DNA of 64,000 nucleotides, from positions 28,904 to 92,903 of the forward strand of contig JAFGHR010000079.1 in the NCBI GenBank assembly GCA_016930015.1, in the 5' to 3' direction. Each line of letters opens with the position of its first letter. Within the stretch, counting starts at the first letter, position 1. A program made the translations under genes and the position numbers. Positions 1 to 7,297 of the stretch are shown one piece after another. The notes under the pieces are model-generated. The model ran no database searches. It was not told the DNA's origin and saw only the letters and a list, made by a program, of their open reading frames with translations. Source of the stretch: Anaerolineae bacterium (lineage in GTDB: Bacteria > Chloroflexota > Anaerolineae > Aggregatilineales > Aggregatilineaceae).

Positions 1-20
1 CGATCTGATACACCAAAACG

Positions 21-1199
21 TTATTCCCCGGTGTCGAACGTTTCTGCCAGGAAACTGTAGAGTGTGCTGATATCGAAACGGCGCACACTGGTAATCGGTG
101 GTTCGATAGCGAAAGGCAGCGTATCCGGTTGTGTAACGTTAAAGTTCTGGATCATATACTGCAAAGAAACGGCCTGGGTCGGTGCCGTGGACACGTCGCC
201 AGCCGCACGTAATGCCAGTGAAATCGGAATCTGCGAGTCAACGGCCCATACCAGCACCAGAGCCTCTTGCGGGTCAACCGCCAGGGTAATGATCTCCGGG
301 AGGTAGCTCGTTGGTGATGGCGCGGGTGTTGTTGCCTGGTCCTCAGTGCCTTCGCCCGGCGGCGGCGGTGGGGCTTCAACCTCCATTGGCGTTGGCGTTT
401 GTCCAATGAAATTACCATCAGCCGGGAAATAACCGACATGAACAACAAACGCATTTTGTATTGTTCGCTGAACAACAAGCCGTGGACGCTGTGTGTTTTC
501 ACTAGGGCCAACCAGCACCCCTTCAGGCGACATCGTACTGGGTTCTTGACGGCCCTGGCGCGGTGCACCAATGCTCAGATCACCACTTTCAAGCCGGGTA
601 AGTGTCGAGATATTGTTCGGTAACCGCGTCTGGAATGTTTCGTCAACGTCGATAAACAGGAACGATAGAATTACATCGATATAGTCGCCGTCACGAATAC
701 CATAAGCCACCTGTCCAATACCTGACAGATCAAGGGGTAGTGCAACGGCAACTGTGCCCGGCGGAATAATTGCAGCCGCGTCCGAACCATCGGCAGCAAC
801 ATCTTTCAGGTCATCAACCACCTGACTGCGCAAAATCGGCGCGCCGCGGAACAAGTCTGTCCGGGCGATTTTGCCAACGACTTCCTCTGTTTCCTTAAAC
901 GCGTTGTTCTCTTCAGGGAGCGAATCCTTTGGCCAGGGAAGTTTTGCCACAGCATCCGCAGGAATCTTGAAGCCACGAGGTAGCGGCTGAACAGCGATCA
1001 CAATTTCGACCATCTCCTGGACACTCTGTCCAGGTTCCAGGCCTACCGGCCCCTCACCTCCGTCGCCTTCACCTTCTGCAACTTCCGTTTCGGCTGCTTC
1101 ATCTCCCCCTTCGTCGCCCCCTTGTAGCATCAATACGGCTACTGCTACAACAGCAAGTAAGATTATTGCGCCAATTAGAATTAGTACTCGGCCTCGCAT
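21..1199 (-). CDS. CpaB/RcpC-like Flp pilus assembly protein (SAF domain)
   Basis: Probable periplasmic assembly or secretin-associated component of a Tad/Flp pilus system. One membrane segment lies at about residues 5-26 and is followed by an acidic, glycine-rich linker (27-55). A SAF domain follows at about 65-130 (IAVQPLPRGFKIPADAV, then a GAPILRSQV segment), then the CpaB C-terminal region with GTVAVALPLDLSGIGQVAYGI. A Pro-rich insert (PPPPPGE) occurs near residue 285. The ATG at 1199 is chosen because GGGAG lies 8 nt upstream; the frame stays open to a TTG at 1214, which would swallow that ribosome site. It lies downstream of the two-component pair on the same strand. The giant Flp-like protein at 49.2 kb is a possible functional partner. 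The family assignment is good; membership of a complete tad locus cannot be checked because the window ends here. Confidence 0.8.
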   Translation of the reverse strand: MRGRVLILIGAIILLAVVAVAVLMLQGGDEGGDEAAETEVAEGEGDGGEGPVGLEPGQSVQEMVEIVIAVQPLPRGFKIPADAVAKLPWPKDSLPEENNAFKETEEVVGKIARTDLFRGAPILRSQVVDDLKDVAADGSDAAAIIPPGTVAVALPLDLSGIGQVAYGIRDGDYIDVILSFLFIDVDETFQTRLPNNISTLTRLESGDLSIGAPRQGRQEPSTMSPEGVLVGPSENTQRPRLVVQRTIQNAFVVHVGYFPADGNFIGQTPTPMEVEAPPPPPGEGTEDQATTPAPSPTSYLPEIITLAVDPQEALVLVWAVDSQIPISLALRAAGDVSTAPTQAVSLQYMIQNFNVTQPDTLPFAIEPPITSVRRFDISTLYSFLAETFDTGE

Positions 1200-1247
1200 G
1201 GATTTCTCTCCCAAACGCGTTGCTCTACGGCTGGCAATGTAATGTTC

Positions 1248-1287
1248 ATTATATACCCAGTGTAGTTCGACTAATACCTAGTGTAGT
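1248..1287 (-). promoter_or_regulatory. Promoter with two direct repeats upstream of the cpaB-like gene
   Basis: On the minus strand a perfect TATAAT (1253-1248) lies about 50 bases upstream of the cpaB-like ATG, without a recognisable -35 hexamer at 17 nt. Two 14-nt direct repeats read on the plus strand as ATACCCAGTGTAGT (1253-1266) and ATACCTAGTGTAGT (1274-1287). They match at 13 of 14 positions with a 21-nt period, two helical turns. A good -10, a poor -35 and phased repeats suggest an activator-dependent promoter. The adjacent LuxR-type regulator is the obvious candidate, by inference only. Confidence 0.5.
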
Positions 1288-1345
1288 CTGATGCGAAAAA
1301 TGCGCAAACAGGCAGATAGTCCTATCCATTATAGAATAATAACAT

Positions 1346-1380
1346 GGGTGGCGATACGCATGTGACTCGCCACCCTTTTT
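1346..1380 (+). terminator. Strong inverted repeat with T run, terminator-like
   Basis: A perfect 9-bp stem (GGGTGGCGA 1346-1354, TCGCCACCC 1367-1375) with a 12-nt loop is followed by TTTTT on the plus strand. It lies between the histidine kinase stop (1432) and the promoter of the cpaB-like gene. For minus-strand transcripts the hairpin is just after the kinase but without a good U tail on that side, so it may separate the two units only weakly. No plus-strand gene is visible upstream. Confidence 0.45.
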
Positions 1381-1431
1381 GATGTTGTTTCTAACCGGTA
1401 ATCAAAATACAGTTACAGTGTCAGTCATAAG

Positions 1432-2511
1432 CTACTCACCCGGCAGGGTAACGATAAACCGGTTGAATTCTTCTTCTGAACTGATGACTTCCATGCTGCC
1501 CCCGACAAGTTCAATTCGTTCTTTGAGCGTGCGCAGCCCAAAAACGTTTTCCTCATGGTCTTCCATGAGGGCTTGTTCTGGGTCAAAGGTTTTGCCGTCG
1601 TTCTCAATGGTGGCTTTTACAGACTCAGGTCCCATATCAAGCACAATGCCCACCGATTTTGCGTTGAGGTTATCACGGGCGTTGCTCATAACTTCTTGAA
1701 TGGACCTAAACATCATTACCTCAATGTGACCGGGCAAACGCCGTTCGTCACCGAGGATATTGAGTTGGGTATTGATGCCCGTTTTTTCCTGGTAAGCTTC
1801 CACATACCGGCGGATGGTGGGCACCAATCCGAGATCATCAAGCATCATCGGGCGCAGGTCAAAAATAAAATCACGGACTTTCTGAAATGTCGAACTGGCT
1901 GCACCTTTTAGATGTTCGAGTTCTTCAGCGGCGCGGTCAGGATTACGATCAAACAGGCGCTGGCAGATTTCGGCTTGCAAAATAAAATTCGTCAGCGACT
2001 GCGCAGGACCATCATGTATCTGCCGGGCAAGGCGCTGGCGTTCCGACTCCTGCGCCTCAACAATACGGACAACCGCCGAGGTCGAAAGGTGCCCGCCTTC
2101 AACCATCGGGTCTTTGGCTATCGACCCGGTTGCCGTTGGCGCCAGGCGTTCCGCTGTGGCCCCTTGCATCATACCCATCAACTGATCCAGTAAGTGCTGG
2201 AAATAGCGGAGTTCTTCCTGATTACTCTTGAGTTTTTCCAACTGGCCTTGCATCGTCAGGAGCCGGGCTTTTGCATCCAACGCGTCACTGTAAGCAGTTT
2301 TGATATCCGCGCGTGGAATGGTATCAAAATTATCTTCCACCCGGCGCAGTTGTGAACTGACTGCCACATTCCGCTCGCGGAGCCGGTTAACCTCCAGCTC
2401 GCTTTGCTCAATAAGCTGCTGATTCTCGCGGAGTCGATTTTGGATCCGTTCGTACTCAGTGCTAAGTTCCGCCAGCATCTCATCTTTCGGAGTCATGGCG
2501 CTCTGGGCCAT
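1432..2511 (-). CDS. Cytoplasmic sensor histidine kinase, DegS/NarL-type (HisKA_3)
   Basis: Two-component sensor kinase of 359 aa with no membrane segment. The N-terminal ~110 residues are a predicted coiled coil rich in Glu, Gln, Arg and Leu. The HisKA_3 phosphoacceptor region is RQRLARQIHDGPAQS, with His at about residue 166. It is followed by a HATPase_c domain whose N box contains EVMSNARDN (about 275) and whose G region is FGLRTLKERIELVGG. This layout matches DegS-like kinases that pair with LuxR-type regulators. The partner gene lies 79 nt upstream on the same strand, so the pair is probably co-transcribed. The signal must be cytoplasmic or delivered by another protein; the ligand is unknown. 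Confidence 0.88.
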   Translation of the reverse strand: MAQSAMTPKDEMLAELSTEYERIQNRLRENQQLIEQSELEVNRLRERNVAVSSQLRRVEDNFDTIPRADIKTAYSDALDAKARLLTMQGQLEKLKSNQEELRYFQHLLDQLMGMMQGATAERLAPTATGSIAKDPMVEGGHLSTSAVVRIVEAQESERQRLARQIHDGPAQSLTNFILQAEICQRLFDRNPDRAAEELEHLKGAASSTFQKVRDFIFDLRPMMLDDLGLVPTIRRYVEAYQEKTGINTQLNILGDERRLPGHIEVMMFRSIQEVMSNARDNLNAKSVGIVLDMGPESVKATIENDGKTFDPEQALMEDHEENVFGLRTLKERIELVGGSMEVISSEEEFNRFIVTLPGE

Positions 2512-2590
2512 TGTTACCGTCCCTCGTTACCTATAAACACGAATCACGCAGATGCTCTATATCTGAAATCTGAATCTGATCTGTCACTCA

Positions 2591-3310
2591 TTATTTATGG
2601 GTGCTGGAAGCGCGTACCCAGCCACGACGCAGCGCATACACCGCCGCCTGGGTTCGATCACGCACATCAAGCTTCTTTAGAATTGAGGTCATATGGTTTT
2701 TTACCGTTTGATGGCTGATGCCAAGTGACTGGGCAATTTCCTTATTACTTTTGCCCTGAGTCACGTACTGGAGTATCTCCATTTCACGCGGGCTTAAGGG
2801 TACAAAATGCTCATTGGGGTCAACCATATACGGCCCGGTAGCCGCTTCGACACCGGCATCCAGCCAGGCTTTGAGTTCGTCTTCGTCAAACACCTGGCCG
2901 CCCACAACATAGTTTCCCTGAGCCACCTGCCGCACAACATCAACCAATAATTCGGGCCTGATATCTTTCGGGCAGTAAGCAGACCCACCAGCCCGCATGG
3001 CATGTAACACTTGTTCAAAGTCATCATACGCCGTCAGTAGCACAATCGCCGTGGTCGCGTGATCGGTTTTGAGACGGCTGGTTACCTGCAAACCGTTAAT
3101 GCCCGGCAAATTGATATCAAGCAGCAGCACATCAGGTTCCCAGACCCGCACCAAGTCGATGGCCTGCTCTCCGGTTTCCCCCTCAGCTACGATCTCAATA
3201 TCCGGTTCTATAGTAAACACATTGCGCAGTCCCTGCCGGAAAACAGGATGATCATCGACAAGCACTAGCGTGATACTCTGGCGACTAGTATGCGGCTGGT
3301 ATTCTTCCAT
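2591..3310 (-). CDS. Two-component response regulator, NarL/LuxR family
   Basis: Response regulator of about 239 aa. The receiver domain begins with LVLVDDHPVFRQGL (acidic pair near the N terminus), has its phospho-acceptor Asp in LLLDINLPGINGL and the conserved Lys in CPKDIRPELL. The C-terminal LuxR-type helix-turn-helix contains LSPREMEILQYVTQGKSNKEIA and VKNHMTSILKKL. It is followed on the same strand by the cognate kinase. The start is uncertain: ATG 3310 is used here, but an in-frame GTG at 3325 is also possible and neither has a strong ribosome site. A perfect dyad lies just upstream (3336-3358). Likely targets are its own promoter and the neighbouring pilus gene, by inference. Confidence 0.88.
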   Translation of the reverse strand: MEEYQPHTSRQSITLVLVDDHPVFRQGLRNVFTIEPDIEIVAEGETGEQAIDLVRVWEPDVLLLDINLPGINGLQVTSRLKTDHATTAIVLLTAYDDFEQVLHAMRAGGSAYCPKDIRPELLVDVVRQVAQGNYVVGGQVFDEDELKAWLDAGVEAATGPYMVDPNEHFVPLSPREMEILQYVTQGKSNKEIAQSLGISHQTVKNHMTSILKKLDVRDRTQAAVYALRRGWVRASSTHK

Positions 3311-3335
3311 TTGAGAGACCGACACCTCTGTTTAT

Positions 3336-3358
3336 CTTCAATCGAGTGATGATTGAAG
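3336..3358 (-). promoter_or_regulatory. Dyad upstream of the response regulator gene
   Basis: A perfect 8-bp inverted repeat (CTTCAATC 3336-3343, GATTGAAG 3351-3358, 7-nt spacer) lies 11-26 nt before the possible start codons. It could be an operator for autoregulation or a leader hairpin. Apart from this and the terminator at 3655, the 440-bp gap from 3326 to 3767 shows no recognisable gene. Confidence 0.35.
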
Positions 3359-3654
3359 AGTTGCCCTCTGACGCGAGTATACCATATGAGAGAATCCACG
3401 AGCAAGCGTATCAGTACGTGTGACGAGGGCAAACGCATCAAAATGATTTTGAACCCTTGTAAATCGTTGGCGATCATAATTGACGATACATAATGAGCAC
3501 ATGAACGAAATGTGTCCATTGGTTTGGTAAGGTTTTCAAGGCCCTCTGTGCCAAAATGAATGATAGGGGTTGGTTTACGCTGCCAGAGCAGCAAAACGAG
3601 ATATCGGGCTTGAACAAGGGGCTTTTCTGCTAACCAGTCCGTGATCCCCCATAC

Positions 3655-3690
3655 AAAACGCCTGGACCATTATCGTCACAGGCGCTTTTT
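3655..3690 (-). terminator. Bidirectional rho-independent terminator after the permease remnant
   Basis: The stem CGCCTG (3659-3664) pairs with CAGGCG (3679-3684). It is flanked by AAAA on the left and by TTTTT on the right, so either strand would give a hairpin plus U run. It lies about 80 bp downstream of the stop of the minus-strand permease remnant and most simply terminated that operon. Confidence 0.5.
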
Positions 3691-3767
3691 CATCACGGGT
3701 TGGCTGCTTTTTCAGCCATTCGCGAATTAACCACACATTAGGGTGTACCGAGTGCCATGTTTTGATC

Positions 3768-4260
3768 CTACCGATTGCGTGAGAGACGGACATCCGCGTA
3801 GACGGCCACTACCAACACAATGCCTTTGAGCACATATTGGTAAGCGGCGGCTGTGTTGGTCATCTGAAGGCCGTTAGTGAGGCTCGCCATGATCAACGAT
3901 CCCACTATCGTGCCAAAAACGCTGCCCACGCCGCCCAAAGTGGAAGTTCCACCGAGAATACAGGCCGCGATAGCATCCAACTCATACCCGGCCCCCGCAG
4001 AGATGGTGCCATACCCAACATACGAAGCCAGAGTGACACCCGAAATCCCGCATAAGAAGCCCATCAGCACGAAAATCATGAAAATATTCCGGCGAATATT
4101 TACACCAGAGAGTTTGGCTGCTTCACGGTTGCAGCCATTCTGGCACAAAGGGTATAGGCATACCGGCCAAAGCGCGTGTTATGCAACATATTTATAGCCC
4201 ACTTTACGACAATCGCATACAAAGAGAAAATCCGGGCAAAAATCAATGATTTAGGGTATA
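3768..4260 (-). pseudogene. Remnant of a sugar ABC transporter permease (XylH/RbsC family)
   Basis: The 3' half of a branched-chain/ribose-type permease gene. The open part (from about 4148) encodes NREAAKLSGVNIRR, IAACILGGTSTLGGVGSVFG and VLKGIVLVVAVYADV, all typical of the C-terminal half of XylH/RbsC permeases. The conserved motif just before it, INMLHNTRFGRYAYTL, is present but in another frame. About 11 extra nucleotides near 4145-4155, between FGRYAYTL and GCNREAA, cause the shift. The N-terminal half is absent: nothing permease-like is seen between about 4260 and argG. No partner ATPase or binding protein is nearby. The gene is therefore dead and truncated, unless the frameshift is an assembly error, in which case it would still lack its 5' half. 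Confidence 0.8.
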
Positions 4261-4469
4261 GTTTGCGGCCAGTTACACACGGGAAATTTCGCGCTACACG
4301 CGTGATTTTGAAGGCCTCAGGATGATTACGTGATCAGGCTGCGAGGCTACCCCACCAGCCCCGGTTGTAGTTTTATTGCAGCCGGGTATCCTTTGGGCAA
4401 AAGTACCAAATAGTTGGTGCTTGAACGGCGTTAAAATTCGAAGCAGTCAATTCTGGCATACTGGAAGTT

Positions 4470-4490
4470 GGCGCGTATTTACTATGCGCC
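4470..4490 (+). promoter_or_regulatory. Leader stem-loop upstream of argG
   Basis: GGCGCGTA (4470-4477) pairs with TATGCGCC (4483-4490) around a TTTAC loop, an 8-bp stem with one G-U pair. It ends about 30 nt before the argG ATG and could influence translation or mRNA stability. It is not followed by a U run, so it is not a terminator. A second, weaker hairpin (CCGGTTG/CAGCCGG) lies upstream near 4360-4385. Confidence 0.35.
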
Positions 4491-4521
4491 AGATAAAAGC
4501 GGGTTGAATGAAAGGATTACG

Positions 4522-5778
4522 ATGCAGCCGATTAGTAAGGTTGTCCTGGCGTACAGCGGTGGGCTTGACACATCGATTATTGTTCCCTGGTTGCGCAATA
4601 ACTATAACTGCGACGTGATTTGTTTTTGTGCCGATTTGGGGCAGGCCGAAGAACTCGACGGCCTGGAGGAAAAAGCGCTCAAGACCGGGGCCCAAAAACT
4701 GATTGTCCGCGATCTACGGGAAGAATTCTTGCGTGACTTTGTGTTTCCCACGCTTCAAGCTGGCGCTGTGTATGAGCGTGTCTATTTGTTGGGCACCTCT
4801 TTTGCGCGTCCATTGATCAGCAAACACCTCGTTGAAATTGCAGAAGCCGAAGGCGCACAGGCGATCGCTCATGGCTGCACTGGCAAAGGGAACGATCAGG
4901 TGCGTTTTGAACTGACGGCCATGGCGCTTAATCCCAAGCTCCAGGTGATCGCGCCCTGGCGGGAATGGGATATTCGCAGCCGTGAAGATGCGCTGGCATA
5001 CGCTGAAGAGTTTAATGTACCGGTTACGTCAACGCTCAAGAGCATCTACAGCCGCGATCGCAACCTGTTTCACATGAGTCACGAAGGCGGCCCGCTGGAA
5101 GACCCGTGGAACGAGCCGGAAGAGGCGATGTATGTGATTTCCACAAGCCCGGAAGATGCACCCGATACACCAACTTATGTTGAAATCGCGTTCGAAAAGG
5201 GTATTCCGGTGGCTATCGATGGCGAGGCGCTGGCCCCTGTGTCCCTGTTTATGCGGCTGAACGAACTCGGCGCAGCAAACGGCATCGGGCGCGTTGATAT
5301 GGTCGAGAACCGGCTGGTCGGCATGAAAAGCCGCGGCGTGTACGAAACACCCGGCGGTACGATTTTGCGTCAAGCTCACCAGGCGCTCGAAAGCCTGTGT
5401 CTGGACAAGGCGACCATGCACTATAAAGACTTTGTCGCCGTCAAATACGCTGAACTGGTCTACAACGGGATGTGGTATACCCGGCTGCGAGAAGCTCTTG
5501 ACGCGTTTGTTCAGGAAACGCAGGAGACGGTTACCGGCACCGTGCGCCTTAAGCTGTACAAGGGTAACGTGATCGTTGCCGGTCGCAAGAGTCCCTACAG
5601 CCTGTATCGTGAAGATTATGCCTCGTTCGGCCACATGGACATCTACGACCAGACCGACGCCAAAGGCTTTATCAACATGATCGGACTGCCAATGAAGGTA
5701 GACGCCATGTTGAGCGTTGAGGGTACGGGCAAAAGCCGCTATCGCCAGCCCGACTACACCCGCTTTAAGCGCGACTAA
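4522..5778 (+). CDS. argG: Argininosuccinate synthase
   Basis: Condenses citrulline and aspartate with ATP to argininosuccinate, the penultimate step of arginine synthesis. The 418-aa protein is full length. It has the PP-loop ATP motif AYSGGLDTS near the N terminus, [14 protein letters not shown] around residue 115, and conserved segments such as [19 protein letters not shown] and YETPGGT. ATG 4522 is chosen because AAAGGA sits 5 nt upstream; the frame is open further upstream to 4468 but the added residues cover the leader stem-loop. argH follows after 11 nt, so the two form an operon. It supplies arginine from citrulline and is not obviously linked to the carbamoyltransferases at 43-45 kb. 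Confidence 0.97.
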   Translation: MQPISKVVLAYSGGLDTSIIVPWLRNNYNCDVICFCADLGQAEELDGLEEKALKTGAQKLIVRDLREEFLRDFVFPTLQAGAVYERVYLLGTSFARPLISKHLVEIAEAEGAQAIAHGCTGKGNDQVRFELTAMALNPKLQVIAPWREWDIRSREDALAYAEEFNVPVTSTLKSIYSRDRNLFHMSHEGGPLEDPWNEPEEAMYVISTSPEDAPDTPTYVEIAFEKGIPVAIDGEALAPVSLFMRLNELGAANGIGRVDMVENRLVGMKSRGVYETPGGTILRQAHQALESLCLDKATMHYKDFVAVKYAELVYNGMWYTRLREALDAFVQETQETVTGTVRLKLYKGNVIVAGRKSPYSLYREDYASFGHMDIYDQTDAKGFINMIGLPMKVDAMLSVEGTGKSRYRQPDYTRFKRD

Positions 5779-5789
5779 GGATAACAACC

Positions 5790-7163
5790 GTGACGTTATG
5801 GGGCGGTGCGTTTTCATCGCCGACAGAAGACGCCGTGCGCAGGCTGAATGACAGCCTGCGCTTTGATTGGCGTCTGTATGACGCAGATATTGACGGCAGT
5901 ATCGCCTGGGCGCGTGCCGTGGCCGATGCGGGCGTGATCACCGCTGCCGAACGCGATACGCTCGCTGACGGCCTGGAACGCATCCGGCTGGAATTCCAGC
6001 GCGGCGAGTTTGTCTCAGCGCCGGGGGATGAGGATATTCACACGGCTGTCGAACGGCGGCTGACCGAGATTGTCGGCGCCGTTGCCGGAAAGTTACACAC
6101 CGGGCGCAGCCGGAACGATCAGGTCGCGACGGATGTGCTGCTGTGGGTTTTGGCCGCACAGGAGAAACTGACATCTGCGCTGACCGTGTTTTTAGCGGCG
6201 CTGCGGCGGCAGGCTCAAAACGGGGATAACCTGGTGATGCCGGGCTTTACACATTTCCAGCCCGCCCAGCCGATCACGGTAGCGCAGTGGTGGCTGAGTC
6301 ATTTCTGGGCGCTGGTGCGTGATGTCGAGCGGCTGGAAACGATGGCCGTGGCATGGCGCCATAAGTGCCCGCTGGGCTCCGGGGCGTTGTCTGGCACACC
6401 TTATGATATCGACCGCCAGCGATTGGCCGAAAGCCTGGGATTCGAAGCGGCCAGCCCTAACAGCCTGGACTCTGTGGCAGACCGCGATCACGTGGCCGAT
6501 TTTCTGTACGCACTGGCGATGATCGGCATACATATCAGCCGTCTGGCCGAGGACCTGATCATTTTTGCCAATCCGAGTTTTGGATTTGTCCGGCTGGACG
6601 AACGTTACAGCACCGGCAGCAGTTTGATGCCCCAAAAGCGAAATCCCGATCCGCTGGAACTGGCACGCGGCAAGGCAGGCCGTTTGATCGGGCATTTGTC
6701 CGGATTGCTGGCAACGCTCAAGGGACTGCCCAGCGGTTACAACAAAGACTTGCAGGAAGACAAAGAACCGCTCTTTGACGCCTACGATACACTGGCGGCG
6801 CTTCTGCCACCGCTGACCGGCCTGGTAAACACGTTGACCATGAACGCTGACCGTATGCGAGCGGCGCTGATCGAAAGTATGCTGGCGACGGACCTGGCCG
6901 ATTACCTGGTTGGCAAGGGAATACCCTTCCGCCAGGCGCACGGGCTTGCCGGTCAGGTCGTGCGTTTAGCCGAGCAAAAACGTGTCGAGTTATCGCAGTT
7001 GACATTAGACGATTACCGGTCCATTTCTGATGTGTTCGAATCCGATGTAGTCAAGGTATTCGACTATGACGCCGCGGTAGCGAGACGGCGGGCATCCGGT
7101 GGAACGGGTGACACCGAACGCCAGATCACCCTGGCCGAAAGCTGGCTGAAGCAGCGAGTGTGA
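5790..7163 (+). CDS. argH: Argininosuccinate lyase
   Basis: Cleaves argininosuccinate to arginine and fumarate. The 457-aa length is usual for the family. Visible motifs are the N-terminal LWGGAFSSPTEDAV, HTGRSRNDQVATD and the fumarase/lyase signature GSSLMPQKRNPD. The start is GTG 5790; an AAGGA ribosome site overlaps the argG stop codon, suggesting translational coupling. A strong hairpin terminator lies 84 bp downstream. Confidence 0.96.
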   Translation: MTLWGGAFSSPTEDAVRRLNDSLRFDWRLYDADIDGSIAWARAVADAGVITAAERDTLADGLERIRLEFQRGEFVSAPGDEDIHTAVERRLTEIVGAVAGKLHTGRSRNDQVATDVLLWVLAAQEKLTSALTVFLAALRRQAQNGDNLVMPGFTHFQPAQPITVAQWWLSHFWALVRDVERLETMAVAWRHKCPLGSGALSGTPYDIDRQRLAESLGFEAASPNSLDSVADRDHVADFLYALAMIGIHISRLAEDLIIFANPSFGFVRLDERYSTGSSLMPQKRNPDPLELARGKAGRLIGHLSGLLATLKGLPSGYNKDLQEDKEPLFDAYDTLAALLPPLTGLVNTLTMNADRMRAALIESMLATDLADYLVGKGIPFRQAHGLAGQVVRLAEQKRVELSQLTLDDYRSISDVFESDVVKVFDYDAAVARRRASGGTGDTERQITLAESWLKQRV

Positions 7164-7246
7164 TATCGCCCGGCTGCGCTGACCCATGCATAGTTGCCGA
7201 TCTCCTGTTCAACACATACACTTTATATAACTTTTCTGCACTGTTT

Positions 7247-7278
7247 GCCGCCAGAAAAACTGGCGGCTCTGTTTTGTT
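7247..7278 (+). terminator. Rho-independent terminator after argGH
   Basis: Perfect 8-bp stem GCCGCCAG (7247-7254) / CTGGCGGC (7260-7267) with an AAAAA loop and the T-rich tail TCTGTTTTGTT. It lies between argH and the next gene and ends the arginine operon. Confidence 0.82.
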
Positions 7279-7297
7279 ACACGATGTGTGATAACTC

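Noticed and set aside
3265..3594. 109-aa frame in the gap upstream of the response regulator
   Set aside because: No ribosome site, no domain and it overlaps the regulator start and dyad.
4411..4449. Possible -35/-10 pair before argG
   Set aside because: No hexamer pair with acceptable spacing was found, so no promoter is claimed.
6192..6941. 249-aa minus-strand frame opposite argH
   Set aside because: argH is certain; the opposite frame lacks any family features.
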